In this document: one piece after another, positions 9,238 through 17,647 of the stretch
Layout of the letters: each line of letters starts with the position of its first letter
Position numbering within the stretch: position 1 is the stretch's first letter
Origin: an uncultured Clostridium sp.
GTDB lineage: Bacteria > Bacillota > Clostridia > Clostridiales > Clostridiaceae
Reading direction: 5' to 3'
Assembly (NCBI GenBank): GCA_900548455.1
Contig: URKQ01000039.1
Location: forward strand, 1 to 32,527
DNA: 32,527 nt
Notes under the pieces: model-generated
Told to the model about the DNA's origin: nothing
Database searches by the model: none
What the model saw: the letters and a program-made list of their open reading frames with translations, nothing else
Made by a program: the position numbers and the translations under genes

Positions 9238-9813
9238 TTATTCAGCTTTTTTCTCTTCAAATTCCTTAGCAAATAATTTTTCAAATTGAGCATTTTTAAG
9301 GATTTCATCATTCTCTTTTATTTCCTTAAAAGTAATTTCATACTCATTAGATATTTCATCATAAACTTCATATACTTTTTGAGCTTTTTTATCATCTCCA
9401 TATGTAATTACATATGTAAGTTGACTTTTCTTTCCATTTACATTTTTATAATATGGATATATCTTTGCTTTAGTTTCATCTATACTATTGCTGGATAAAA
9501 CTTCACTTAATTTAGCTGATGCTTTCTCCGTATATTCCTGTTCCTTTTCTGGTACATTTAACTTAATTGTATTTATTAAGTTAAAATAATATTCATCGTT
9601 ACAATAGCTATTTAATAATTCTTCAAACTTTTCAAAAGAAATTTCTTCTACTTTTACTTCCTCTACCTTTTTGTCATCCTTTGGTTTATCCTTACTTTCT
9701 TGATTTGTATTTGTTTTTGCCTCACCTTTATTGTCTGTAGTTTCACTGTTTCCACATCCAACTAAAGTAAATATCATTGTTCCAACTATCAACAATGAAA
9801 GAATCTTTTTCAT
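9238..9813 (-). CDS. Lipoprotein of unknown function
   Basis: A 191-aa exported lipoprotein. A signal peptide ends in the lipobox LVGC (Cys at residue 20), followed by a disordered Asn/Lys/Glu/Asp-rich linker to about residue 55. The rest is a mostly helical charged domain with no motif I can name. Start is ATG at 9813, with GAGGAGATG upstream. Its position beside the DnaA-box region says nothing about its role. Confidence 0.75.
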   Translation of the reverse strand: MKKILSLLIVGTMIFTLVGCGNSETTDNKGEAKTNTNQESKDKPKDDKKVEEVKVEEISFEKFEELLNSYCNDEYYFNLINTIKLNVPEKEQEYTEKASAKLSEVLSSNSIDETKAKIYPYYKNVNGKKSQLTYVITYGDDKKAQKVYEVYDEISNEYEITFKEIKENDEILKNAQFEKLFAKEFEEKKAE

Positions 9814-10304
9814 AATAACATCTCCTCTTTAATCATATAATGAATAAAATAAAAAAATATTTTTTTACATAATATCCTATTTTTTTACCTTCTTCTATAA
9901 AATTGTATCATATACTATGTTTTTTTCAATAAAAAACCAACAATATTTTCACTATTTTTTGAATTTTCTATATTGTTTTTCCGTTTTTTCAAAATTTATA
10001 ATTTACTTATCTTTTTTGAAAAACTATTCACATTATCCACAGATACCATGTTGATAACTTAGTGAATTTATTGTTGATACTATTAAATGCTCATGTTTTT
10101 TTACTCAAGACTATATTTTTTTTTAAGAAATCCATGATATATATTGAAAATGCACAATAAGTTATACACATTATCAACAGCATTGTGTATAACTTGTTGA
10201 TAAGTTTGATTTTTCAATTATTTCTTAAATATCCACAATATTTTCGTTTTAAGCGTATAATAAAGTATAGTATATCTTTTATAAAACAATATGGAGGTTA
10301 TTCT
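9814..10304. other. Intergenic region, 490 bases, between divergent lipoprotein gene and ispF
   Basis: No gene is visible. The left half is AT-rich with poly-T tracts. The right half (10024-10237) holds the DnaA-box cluster described separately. The only start codon worth testing upstream of ispF (10185, in frame) would read through the boxes without a ribosome site and is rejected. Confidence 0.7.
10024..10237. promoter_or_regulatory. DnaA-box cluster 1
   Basis: Perfect TTATNCACA sites: 10033-10041 (+, TTATCCACA), 10162-10170 (+, TTATACACA) and 10184-10192 (-, TTATACACA). Near-matches: 10024-10032 (+, CTATTCACA), 10049-10057 (-, TTATCAACA), 10072-10080 (-, GTATCAACA), 10171-10179 (+, TTATCAACA), 10195-10203 (-, TTATCAACA) and 10229-10237 (+, ATATCCACA). 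Several are head to tail with no spacer. 10162-10203 forms two boxes facing two boxes. No dnaA gene or unwinding element can be tied to it, so it is called a regulatory or titration cluster, not oriC. Confidence 0.7.
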
Positions 10305-10793
10305 ATGAGAATTGGACTTGGATATGATGTACATAAATTAGTTGAAAACAGGCATTTAATTATTGGTGGTGTAACTATCCCCCATACAAAAGGTTTACTT
10401 GGACACTCTGATGCTGATGTATTAATTCATGCTATTATGGATAGTCTACTAGGGGCATCAAGCCTTGGGGATATAGGAACACATTTTCCAGACACTGATG
10501 AAAAATACAAAGGCATCTCTAGTATTCAGCTATTATGCTATGTAAAAGATTTAATAGAATCTAAGGGGTACTCTATTAATAATATTGATGCAACTATAAT
10601 TGCTCAAAAACCGAAAATGTCTCCCCACATACAAGCTATGAGAAATAACATAAGCTCCGCTTTAAATATTGAATTAGATCAAATCAATATTAAAGCTACC
10701 ACAGAAGAAGGCCTTGGCTTTACAGGTTTAGAAGAAGGTATAGCTTCTCAAAGTATATGTTTATTAACAAAAAATAAGAAGGCATTTAACTAA
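10305..10793 (+). CDS. ispF: 2-C-methyl-D-erythritol 2,4-cyclodiphosphate synthase
   Basis: Fifth step of the non-mevalonate isoprenoid pathway: forms the 2,4-cyclodiphosphate from CDP-methylerythritol phosphate and releases CMP. At 162 aa it is standard length. MRIGLGYDVHKL at the start carries the metal ligands Asp8 and His10, LGHSDADVL the third ligand region, and TTEEGLGFTG is the conserved C-terminal nucleotide-site segment. ATG at 10305 has TGGAGG at 10292-10296; the longer frame from 10185 is not supported. It stands alone, not paired with ispD. Its stop overlaps the end of the convergent lipoprotein gene. Confidence 0.95.
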   Translation: MRIGLGYDVHKLVENRHLIIGGVTIPHTKGLLGHSDADVLIHAIMDSLLGASSLGDIGTHFPDTDEKYKGISSIQLLCYVKDLIESKGYSINNIDATIIAQKPKMSPHIQAMRNNISSALNIELDQINIKATTEEGLGFTGLEEGIASQSICLLTKNKKAFN

Positions 10794-10806
10794 TGCCTTC
10801 TTTTAA
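10776..10806. terminator. Bidirectional terminator overlapping two stop codons
   Basis: A perfect 11-bp stem (10776-10786 with 10792-10802) whose loop and arms contain the stop codons of both convergent genes. Both sides are T-rich when read outward. Confidence 0.85.
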
Positions 10807-11286
10807 ATTGCTTATTATTTCTTTTATATCACGAATAAATTCTTGTTTACTATCATTTTCTTTAAATGTTTTTACCAATCTTGATATAGATTCATACACT
10901 TCTCTATCACTACTTATAGCTATTGTTCTTGCCATTGGATATATTTCCATTATTTTATTTTTAATTTCATTTTTTGTATTGGACGAAATTATATCCTCAT
11001 CATTTTTTAGCTTTAGAGCTACAAGGACTGCTTCATGATTTATATATACCTGTGCTTCGTCTATTTCTTCACTCTCTTTTAAGTAATGTTCAATCTCCAC
11101 CCCTGATTTGATTGCTCTTTTAATTGTTACATTCTTATCTAGTGATGAATTTTCCATATCTTCTACTGTAGGGCCTGAACTAGTAATCTCCCCCTTTTCA
11201 TCTTTGTTACATCCAGTAATAAATATTGAAGTAAAAAAAATTAATGTCATTAAAAGAGTCATTTTTTTTGACATGTTGATTTTCAT
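10786..11286 (-). CDS. YhcN/YlaJ-like sporulation lipoprotein
   Basis: A 166-aa lipoprotein with a lipobox at FITGC. The C-terminal ~110 residues follow the YhcN/YlaJ pattern: IEHYLKESEEIDEAQVYINHEAVLVALKL, then KNEIKNKIMEIYPMARTIAISSDREVYESI. Family members are made in the forespore and associate with the spore membrane or cortex; a role in germination or outgrowth is suggested for some. Of three possible ATGs, 11286 sits five bases after AGGAGG and is chosen. Family assignment is by pattern, not search. Confidence 0.75.
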   Translation of the reverse strand: MKINMSKKMTLLMTLIFFTSIFITGCNKDEKGEITSSGPTVEDMENSSLDKNVTIKRAIKSGVEIEHYLKESEEIDEAQVYINHEAVLVALKLKNDEDIISSNTKNEIKNKIMEIYPMARTIAISSDREVYESISRLVKTFKENDSKQEFIRDIKEIISNLKEGIS

Positions 11287-11350
11287 CATATCCTCCTATA
11301 TAAACTAAAGTATATTTGTTATAGTTTGGCTCATATAGGCTTAGTATATT

Positions 11351-11572
11351 CTATATCTCTCTTCCTCTAATAAATATGTCTTTGACTAAAAAGTACTGCC
11401 CTTCTCTTTTTTCTAAGTCAAATTCGCTAATACTTGTTATTCTTTCTTCACTTTCTACGTGGAACACATATCCGTTTTCCTTTCTGTTTGGAAAAAAAAT
11501 AAGTGAAGTTTTTACTATTCGTATTATATTTCCTTTATTATCATATATAATGCTAGGAATTGAATCCATCAT
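11351..11572 (-). CDS. Small protein of unknown function
   Basis: A 73-aa reading frame with a good AAGGAGAG ribosome site (11581-11588) ten bases before ATG 11572; a second ATG follows directly at 11569. The sequence (DSIPSIIYDNKGNIIRIVKTS … FHVESEERITSISEFDLEKREGQYFLV) reads like a compact beta-rich protein with no signal peptide and no Cys. I do not recognise a family. It lies on the same strand as, and downstream of, the pyr operon terminator. It may be real, but it is short. Confidence 0.5.
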   Translation of the reverse strand: MMDSIPSIIYDNKGNIIRIVKTSLIFFPNRKENGYVFHVESEERITSISEFDLEKREGQYFLVKDIFIRGREI

Positions 11573-11621
11573 AAACTTTCCTCTCCTTAAACCTTGTTGA
11601 TAGTTAATGATATATAATATT

Positions 11622-11652
11622 AACCTCTAAGGTATTTTATACCTTAAAGGTT
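11622..11652 (-). terminator. Probable terminator of the pyr operon
   Basis: A 14-bp stem with one mismatch (11622-11635 with 11639-11652), 19 bases past the pyrE stop. The minus-strand tail is T-rich but broken, so termination may be partial and allow reading into the small gene at 11351. Confidence 0.55.
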
Positions 11653-11670
11653 ATTCCATAGCATATTATT

Positions 11671-12243
11671 TTATTTTATATTTCTACTTCCTGGTTTTAC
11701 ATATGGAATTCCACTCTTACATAATGGACACTCCTCTTTATCAAAACTTTCTATTTCCAATTTACATGCACTATACACAGGTATATCTAGTGCACAATCT
11801 GAAGCTGTTCTATCAACTATACAACAGACTCCCAAAACCTCTGCTCCTAGTGACCTTAATACTTTTACAACTTCCATTGTAGATTTACCTGTAGTAACTA
11901 CATCCTCTGTTATTAAAACCTTTTGTCCAGCCTTAACTTCGAAGCCTCTAGTTAAAGTCATTGATCCATCTTTTCTTTCGGTAAATATACCCGGTTTACC
12001 AAGTTGTCTTGCCAACTCATAAGAGACAATAATTCCACCCATAGCTGGTCCAACTAACATGTCTACATCTAATTCTTTGACTTTGTCTGCAACAACTTCT
12101 AAAACTTGTGCTGCTTTATCTGGATGCTGTAATAACTTAGCGCACTGACAATATCTATTACTATGCCTTCCTGATGATAATAAAAAATGTCCCTCTAATA
12201 AAGCCTCACAACCTACTAGTATATCTATAATTTTATTTTCCAT
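11671..12243 (-). CDS. pyrE: Orotate phosphoribosyltransferase
   Basis: Joins orotate to PRPP to give OMP. At 190 aa it belongs to the shorter OPRT subfamily. FLLSSGRHSNRY near residue 20 is the orotate/PRPP N-terminal segment, VGPAMGGIIVSYELAR the hood region and VLITEDVVTTGKS the PRPP-binding motif. A C-terminal ECPLCKSGIPYVKPGSR extension has two Cys, a variant seen in this subfamily. Last gene of the operon; 11 bases separate it from pyrD, with an AGGGGG ribosome site. Confidence 0.95.
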   Translation of the reverse strand: MENKIIDILVGCEALLEGHFLLSSGRHSNRYCQCAKLLQHPDKAAQVLEVVADKVKELDVDMLVGPAMGGIIVSYELARQLGKPGIFTERKDGSMTLTRGFEVKAGQKVLITEDVVTTGKSTMEVVKVLRSLGAEVLGVCCIVDRTASDCALDIPVYSACKLEIESFDKEECPLCKSGIPYVKPGSRNIK

Positions 12244-12254
12244 TATTAGTCCCC

Positions 12255-13151
12255 CTACACTATTCCTCTTATTTCTTCTATATTCTTTATGTTTTCTTTT
12301 ATTAAAAATTCATTCATTCCTTCTATTATTTCAACTGCAACCATAGGATTCATAAAATTAGCTGTACCTATTTGAATTCCTGTAGCTCCTGCCATTATAA
12401 ACTCAATAGCATCTTCCCATGTTGTAATTCCTCCAAGTCCAATAATTGGCACATTGCATGCCTTAGCAACTTGATGCACCATCCTAAGAGCTATAGGCTT
12501 TATCGCTGGGCCTGAAAATCCAGCATATACATTATCAAATATAGCTTTTCTTTTTTTATAATCGATAGCCATTCCTTGAAAAGTATTCACTAAAGAAAGT
12601 GCATCTGCTCCTGCCTGCTCACAACTTTGGGCCATTTCTACAATATTCTCTGCATTAGGTGACAACTTAACCATTAATGGCTTTTTACATATAGCTTTAA
12701 CTCTTTTTACAGCTTCAAATGCTACATCACTTTTTATACCAAGTGCCATTCCTCCATGCTTTACATTAGGGCATGATATATTCAGTTCAATTATATCTAC
12801 TTCCTTATCATTAAGCTTTTCAATAATCCCAATATATTCTTCTACAGTAGCACCACCTACATTAGCAATTATATTAGTATCAAACTTTTTCATTTTAGGA
12901 AGTTCAACCTCTATAAACTTATCTATACCTGGATTTTGAAGTCCTACACTATTAAGCATACCTGCAGTAGTTTCTTTGATTCTTATTCCATAATTACCTT
13001 CTCTTTTATTAAAGGTTAACCCCTTGCTACATATTCCTCCCAGTCTAGAAATATCATACAATTCACTATATTCTTCACCAAATCCAAAGGTACCTGATGC
13101 TGTCATTACTGGATTTTTAAATTCTACACCACAAATATCTACTTTAAGCAT
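12255..13151 (-). CDS. pyrD: Dihydroorotate dehydrogenase B, catalytic subunit
   Basis: FMN enzyme that oxidises dihydroorotate to orotate; as a class 1B enzyme it passes electrons through PyrK to NAD+. The 298 aa form a single TIM barrel: TASGTFGFG near residue 20, NSVGLQNPG near 67, ELNISCPNVKHGG with the catalytic Cys at about 127, VKLSPN near 160 and the phosphate-binding GLGGITTWEDA and GATGIQIGTA. There is no N-terminal membrane segment, as expected for class 1B. It follows pyrK by ten bases, matching the two-subunit complex. Confidence 0.95.
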   Translation of the reverse strand: MLKVDICGVEFKNPVMTASGTFGFGEEYSELYDISRLGGICSKGLTFNKREGNYGIRIKETTAGMLNSVGLQNPGIDKFIEVELPKMKKFDTNIIANVGGATVEEYIGIIEKLNDKEVDIIELNISCPNVKHGGMALGIKSDVAFEAVKRVKAICKKPLMVKLSPNAENIVEMAQSCEQAGADALSLVNTFQGMAIDYKKRKAIFDNVYAGFSGPAIKPIALRMVHQVAKACNVPIIGLGGITTWEDAIEFIMAGATGIQIGTANFMNPMVAVEIIEGMNEFLIKENIKNIEEIRGIV

Positions 13152-13161
13152 AACTTCTCCT

Positions 13162-13914
13162 TTAAATTTCTATATCTTCCATTTTAAATACTGGACCATC
13201 CTTACAGGTTCTCTTATTTCCATGAACTGTTTTACATGTACAAACAAGACACGCACCTATACCACAGGCCATTTTCTTTTCTTCAGATATATATCCTCTT
13301 ACATTAGCCTTATTACACATTTCTACTACCTTATACATCATTATCTCTGGACCACAACATAAAACTAAGTCATAATCCTTTGGATCAAACAATGCTGTAA
13401 CGTACCCCTTATGCCCATAGCTTCCATCTTCCGTTGATACCTTTATATTTACACCAATCTCATCAACTTCACTCAAGCCATATATATCATTTCTAAAGCC
13501 TGAAAACATATTAATACTTACATCATTTCTTTCATTTAGCTTCTCTACTAAATATCTCATTGGTGCAACTCCAATTCCTCCAGAAACAATAGCTACTTTT
13601 CCTTTTATATCTTCTAAATTGAATCCATTTCCTAAAGGCCCTATAAGCTTTATATCATCTCCTGCCTTTAGCTTACTAAGAAGTTTAGTTCCATCACCAA
13701 CTAGCTGATAAAGAAACTCTATTCTATTATCACTTATACTGTGTATACTTATAGGTCTCCACAAAAGAGGTTCCTTGTCCCAACTTCTTAGCATATAAAA
13801 TTGTCCTGGCTCTCCTTTAAATCTTCCTTCGACAGATAGCTTTAATATTCCCTCGGAAATTATTTCATTATCCATAACTTTGCATAATATGTGTTCATAC
13901 TTTTTTTCTAACAT
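13162..13914 (-). CDS. pyrK: Dihydroorotate dehydrogenase B, electron transfer subunit
   Basis: FAD and [2Fe-2S] protein that moves electrons from PyrD to NAD+. At 250 aa it has an N-terminal FAD-binding barrel with WRPISIHS (about 52-59), a central NAD-binding domain with VSGGIGVAPM (about 110-119), and a C-terminal cluster motif with Cys at about 217, 222, 225 and 237 in CGIGACLVC … TC. A Cys at 227 lies next to the cluster. The gene is placed directly before pyrD and after pyrF, with GAGG upstream of ATG 13914. Confidence 0.95.
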   Translation of the reverse strand: MLEKKYEHILCKVMDNEIISEGILKLSVEGRFKGEPGQFYMLRSWDKEPLLWRPISIHSISDNRIEFLYQLVGDGTKLLSKLKAGDDIKLIGPLGNGFNLEDIKGKVAIVSGGIGVAPMRYLVEKLNERNDVSINMFSGFRNDIYGLSEVDEIGVNIKVSTEDGSYGHKGYVTALFDPKDYDLVLCCGPEIMMYKVVEMCNKANVRGYISEEKKMACGIGACLVCTCKTVHGNKRTCKDGPVFKMEDIEI

Positions 13915-13931
13915 TCTTTTACCTCTATAAC

Positions 13932-14804
13932 TTATTTTAAATTATTTATAGCTTCTTTTATTTCATTCTTCATTCTTATAACTTCTTCTCTTGCACATTT
14001 TGCAAAATTTTCTTCTCCATCAGACTGCTTTTTATATGCAAGAAGAATTCCCCTTGATGAGTTAACTACTCCTCCATTACCATTTTTTAAGTATAGAGCT
14101 ACATCTTCTGCTCTACCGCCTTGAGCTCCATATCCAGGTATTAAGAAAAATGTAGTATCTAAGCTATTTCTTATCTCTATTCCTTCATCTACATGTGTAC
14201 ATCCTACAACTCCACCTATTGAACTGTATCCACATTCTCCAATATAGTTTTTCCCAAGTTTGTTTATAGCCTCTCCCACATTGTTATAAACCTTTGTATC
14301 TTTACCAGTACTGATATATTGAATGTCTTTACTTCCTTTATTAGATGTTCTTATTAAAACAAAAACGCCCTTTTCATTATTCTCTATATAAGGTATATAT
14401 GGCTCTATACTATCTAACCCCATATATGGACTTAAGGTTATAAAATCAGCTTCAAACTCCCCTGCAAAATGAGCTTTAGCATACATTTCTGCCGTTCTGG
14501 CAATATCCCCTCTTTTTATATCTCCTATAGAAAGAGCTCCCTTATCCTTTATATACTTTAATGTTCTTGCATAAGCCTTTAATCCATCTATTCCATAAGC
14601 TTCATAGTATGCTATTTGTGGTTTATAACAAGCTACTATATCTATAGTTGCATCTATTATTTCCTTATTAAAGTTGAAAATGGCATCTTCTACGCTATCA
14701 AACTTTTTTCTAAACCCCTCTGGTATATAAGAAAGATCTATATCTAATCCTACACATACATGTCCTGTTTCTTCTATGGCATTAAATAATCTATCTACAA
14801 TCAT
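13932..14804 (-). CDS. pyrF: Orotidine 5'-phosphate decarboxylase (type 2)
   Basis: Decarboxylates OMP to UMP. At 290 aa it belongs to the longer subfamily 2: CVGLDIDLSYIP near the start, DIKRGDIARTAEMYAKAHF carrying the catalytic Lys/Asp set, TLSPYMGLDSIEPY, and a C-terminal PGYGAQGG phosphate-binding loop. ATG at 14804 is chosen: TAAGGAGA lies six bases upstream, and the longer frame to 14828 has no ribosome site. The start overlaps the end of pyrC by 14 bases, so translation is probably coupled. Confidence 0.94.
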   Translation of the reverse strand: MIVDRLFNAIEETGHVCVGLDIDLSYIPEGFRKKFDSVEDAIFNFNKEIIDATIDIVACYKPQIAYYEAYGIDGLKAYARTLKYIKDKGALSIGDIKRGDIARTAEMYAKAHFAGEFEADFITLSPYMGLDSIEPYIPYIENNEKGVFVLIRTSNKGSKDIQYISTGKDTKVYNNVGEAINKLGKNYIGECGYSSIGGVVGCTHVDEGIEIRNSLDTTFFLIPGYGAQGGRAEDVALYLKNGNGGVVNSSRGILLAYKKQSDGEENFAKCAREEVIRMKNEIKEAINNLK

Positions 14805-16011
14805 TAAAATTCTCCTTATACTCTTCATTTAAATAAACTATCTTTCCACCCTTTATGGTCATAATTACATCACCATAAACTTCTTTTCCATGGAAAGGCG
14901 TATTTTTACCTTTAGAAATTAGTTCATTTTTATCTATCTTATACTCTTTTTCTAAGTCAACTATTACTAAGTCTCCGTCAAAGCCAACATCTATAGTTCC
15001 CTTATTAACATTTAATATTTCACTTGGTCTCTTGCTCATAAGCTCACTTAATTTATTCAGACTTATATGATTTTGTTTTACTAATGTGGTATAACATACT
15101 GGAAAAGCTGTTTCTATCCCAGAAATACCTGGAGCCCCTTTAGTTTTATCTTCTTCACTATGAGGTGCGTGATCCGTTGCAATACTATCTACGAAACCAT
15201 TTTCTATTGCTTTTATTAGGAAACCTACGTCTTCCTGCTTTCTTAATGGTGGATTAACTCTATATTGTATTTCATCTGTTAATGCTAAATGATGTGGAGT
15301 AACTTCACATGTAACTTTTTGACCCTTAGTTTTAGCTTGTATTACATACTCCATTGCTTCCTTTGTACTTACATGGGATAAATGTACCTTACATTTAGCA
15401 TATCCAGCCAAAGTTATATTTCTCCATGTCATAGTATTTTCAGCAAGCCTCATATCAACTTTTGATAAATCATGATTCTCACAATGGCACATAACTGTCA
15501 TATTTTTTGCGCTTGCCTTTGCCATAGCTTTTAACATAACTTCACTATGCATTACATCTTTACCATCTTCTGATATTATCTTAACTTTGCTTTCATCTAA
15601 CTCATCCAAGTGACTTACATCATTGCCATCAAAATCTCTTGTTATGGAAACAACTTGATTTATGTCTACAAGTCCTAATTCCTTACCCTTGCCTACAACA
15701 TAATCTACCGTTTCAATAGAACTGCATACGGGATTTGTATTTGCCATTAAGTTTACCATGGTATACCCACCTTTTACTGCAGCCTTGGAACCAGACTCTA
15801 TATCTTCTTTGTATGTGTATCCTGGATCTCTAAAGTGCACATGTAAATCTACAAATCCTGGCATAACTACTTTACCTTTTAAATCTATAGTTTTACATTC
15901 CTTTTGCAAGTCTCTTCCTATTTCAGTAATGATTCCATCCTTTACATATATATCTCCTTCGAATGTTCCGCTCCAATCTATTACCTTACCATTTTTAATA
16001 CAAATCTCCAT
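14791..16011 (-). CDS. pyrC: Dihydroorotase
   Basis: Zinc amidohydrolase that closes carbamoyl-aspartate to dihydroorotate. At 406 aa it is class I. DLHVHFRDPG at residues 55-64 gives the first two metal His (57, 59) and the substrate Arg; further metal His residues lie in MCHCENHD and KVHLSHVS; the catalytic Asp is in ATDHAPHS. Start is ATG 16011 with GAGGG upstream. It follows pyrI by about 20 bases. Confidence 0.95.
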   Translation of the reverse strand: MEICIKNGKVIDWSGTFEGDIYVKDGIITEIGRDLQKECKTIDLKGKVVMPGFVDLHVHFRDPGYTYKEDIESGSKAAVKGGYTMVNLMANTNPVCSSIETVDYVVGKGKELGLVDINQVVSITRDFDGNDVSHLDELDESKVKIISEDGKDVMHSEVMLKAMAKASAKNMTVMCHCENHDLSKVDMRLAENTMTWRNITLAGYAKCKVHLSHVSTKEAMEYVIQAKTKGQKVTCEVTPHHLALTDEIQYRVNPPLRKQEDVGFLIKAIENGFVDSIATDHAPHSEEDKTKGAPGISGIETAFPVCYTTLVKQNHISLNKLSELMSKRPSEILNVNKGTIDVGFDGDLVIVDLEKEYKIDKNELISKGKNTPFHGKEVYGDVIMTIKGGKIVYLNEEYKENFNDCR

Positions 16012-16030
16012 ATTTGAGCCCTCTTCTCTT

Positions 16031-16465
16031 CTAATATAATGATGTTACTTTTTGAAGATCATCACAATAATGACATCTATACTCTCTAGTTTCTTCATCT
16101 ACTAAATAATGAATATGTTTTATATTAGGTTCTATTGAGGTAACACATCTTGGATTTTTACACTTAATTACTCCTTCTACCTTCTCCGGAAGTTGTAATT
16201 TAATTTTTTCTTTAATTTCCTCATTTTCTATTACATCTATTGTTATATTAGGATCTATCACTCCTAAAATTTGAAAATCTATATCTATTTTTGTTTCAAC
16301 TTTAATGATATCTTTTTTCACACATTTATTACTAGTTGCATTCATTATTAATGCTACTGCAAAATCAGCTTTATCCAAGCCTAAAAAATTAAATATTTTT
16401 ATTCCTTCACCAGCTTTTATATGATCTATTACTAAGCCATTTTTAATACTATTTATTGTTAACAT
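16031..16465 (-). CDS. pyrI: Aspartate carbamoyltransferase regulatory subunit
   Basis: Allosteric subunit that binds CTP/ATP and holds PyrB in the dodecamer. At 144 aa it has an N-terminal nucleotide-binding domain (GLVIDHIKAGEGIKIFNFLG) and a C-terminal zinc domain with four Cys in CKNPRC and CHYC. ATG at 16465 is preferred; the frame can extend to a TTG at 16483, but that TTG sits inside the GGAGG ribosome site at 16477-16481. PyrI implies feedback control of the pathway by nucleotides on top of the leader control. Confidence 0.93.
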   Translation of the reverse strand: MLTINSIKNGLVIDHIKAGEGIKIFNFLGLDKADFAVALIMNATSNKCVKKDIIKVETKIDIDFQILGVIDPNITIDVIENEEIKEKIKLQLPEKVEGVIKCKNPRCVTSIEPNIKHIHYLVDEETREYRCHYCDDLQKVTSLY

Positions 16466-16485
16466 TATCGCATCATCCTCCAATC

Positions 16486-17409
16486 CTAAGCTAATCCCAA
16501 AAGTTTTAATATCAGAGCCATTCTCACATACATTCCATACTTTGCTTGTGTAAAATAAAGTGCTCTTGGATCATTATCAACTTCATAGGCAATCTCATTA
16601 ACTCTAGGAAGTGGATGAAGCACAATCATATCTTTTTTAGCTAAATCCATTTTTTCCTTATCTAATATATAAGTATCTTTTAATTTTATATAATCCTCTT
16701 CATTAAAGAATCTCTCTCTTTGTACCCTTGTCATATATAGGATATCTATTTCTCCCATAGCTTCTTCCATCGTTCTAACTTGCTTAAACTCTATATTTCT
16801 CTTTTGTAATACTTCTCTTTTTATATATTCTGGAATATCTAACTCTTCTGGTGATATTAAAACAAACTTATTGTTTTCATACCTACTTAATGCTTTTATC
16901 AAAGAATGAACTGTTCTACCAAATTTTAAATCTCCACAACAACCTATGGTTAAATTGTTTAACCTACCCATTGTCCTTCTTATAGTTAACAAATCAGTTA
17001 AGGTTTGAGTTGGATGTTGATGTCCTCCATCACCTGCATTTACTACTGGTATTTCACTATATTGAGATGCGACTTGAGCTGCGCCTTCTTTAGGATGTCT
17101 CATAACTGTTATGTCTGCATAACATGCTACTGTCCTAACTGTGTCTGCAATGCTTTCACCTTTAGCTACTGAACTTGCATTTGGTTCTGAAAATCCTATA
17201 ACTCTTCCACCTAACCTATTCATTGCAGCTTCAAAACTAAATCTTGTTCTTGTGCTAGGCTCATAAAATAATGTAGCTAATAAATACCCATCACATGCAT
17301 GCATAAACTTTTTAGGATTTCCAACAATTTCATCTGCTAAATCAAAAACCTCACTCAATTCATCTAATGTAAAATCCATTGGTTCAATCAAACTTCTTCC
17401 TTTTAACAT
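16486..17409 (-). CDS. pyrB: Aspartate carbamoyltransferase catalytic subunit
   Basis: Makes carbamoyl-aspartate, the committed step of pyrimidine synthesis. At 307 aa: the carbamoyl-phosphate motif FYEPSTRTRFSFE at residues 48-60, GDGGHQHPTQTLTDL in the middle, and HPLPRVNEI near the C-terminus are all intact. ATG 17409 follows AAAAAGGAGTG. First structural gene of a seven-gene operon, behind an attenuator-like leader. carAB is not in the window. Confidence 0.96.
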   Translation of the reverse strand: MLKGRSLIEPMDFTLDELSEVFDLADEIVGNPKKFMHACDGYLLATLFYEPSTRTRFSFEAAMNRLGGRVIGFSEPNASSVAKGESIADTVRTVACYADITVMRHPKEGAAQVASQYSEIPVVNAGDGGHQHPTQTLTDLLTIRRTMGRLNNLTIGCCGDLKFGRTVHSLIKALSRYENNKFVLISPEELDIPEYIKREVLQKRNIEFKQVRTMEEAMGEIDILYMTRVQRERFFNEEDYIKLKDTYILDKEKMDLAKKDMIVLHPLPRVNEIAYEVDNDPRALYFTQAKYGMYVRMALILKLLGLA

Positions 17410-17460
17410 AAAAACACACTCCTTTTTAACCTCTCGGGATAATTTAAAGGTAAATTTTAC

Positions 17461-17497
17461 AAAAATAAAAAGCTTTCCTAAAACAAGGAAAGCTTTT
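17461..17497 (-). terminator. Leader terminator (attenuator) upstream of pyrB
   Basis: A perfect 12-bp stem (17468-17479 with 17486-17497) with a 6-base loop and a minus-strand TTTTATTTTT tail. It lies between the pyr promoter and pyrB, so it must be bypassed for the operon to be expressed. Confidence 0.85.
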
Positions 17498-17606
17498 ATA
17501 TCTTAACTATAATATAAAATACTACAACAATATACTATTATATCTACGCATAGTATTCTAGCTACGACATATAATAATATCATTCTCTTCCCTTGTGGCA
17601 TCTCTG
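17484..17606 (-). promoter_or_regulatory. pyr leader with possible antiterminator and long hairpin
   Basis: In the RNA, CAAGGGAAG (17587-17595) can pair over nine bases, with one G·U, to CTTTCCTTG (17484-17492). The latter covers the 5' arm of the leader terminator, so the two structures exclude each other. Between them lies a long hairpin with a 12-bp stem (17569-17580 with 17532-17543). Just upstream, CAGAGA (17601-17606) followed by TGCC and CAAGG resembles, imperfectly, the conserved CAGAGAGGCU…AAGG of PyrR-binding RNAs. Confidence 0.5.
17503..17583 (-). CDS. Possible pyr leader peptide, 26 aa
   Basis: A minus-strand ORF starts at ATG 17583 behind AAGGGAAGAG (spacing about six). It runs 26 codons and stops with TAA at 17503-17505, five bases before the terminator stem. 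The peptide (MILLYVVARILC…) is hydrophobic, and its codons make the RNA very rich in U and A. This layout is what an E. coli pyrBI-type attenuator needs: a ribosome close behind RNA polymerase would block the terminator stem. An in-frame ATG at 17601 lacks a ribosome site. The ORF could also be chance in AT-rich DNA. Confidence 0.45.
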   Translation of the reverse strand: MILLYVVARILCVDIIVYCCSILYYS

Positions 17607-17647
17607 TACCAATTTTAAAAGGATACTTATTAATTTTTATTAACTTA

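Noticed and set aside
10024..10237. Chromosomal origin (oriC)
   Set aside because: DnaA boxes are dense, but no dnaA, dnaN, rpmH or gidA gene is in the window and no clear unwinding region with DnaA-trio repeats was seen. The same module recurs near abrB, which fits regulatory clusters better.
10185..10304. A 40-residue N-terminal extension of IspF
   Set aside because: It reads through the DnaA-box cluster without a ribosome site; TGGAGG and the conserved MRIGLGYDVH start lie at 10292-10316.
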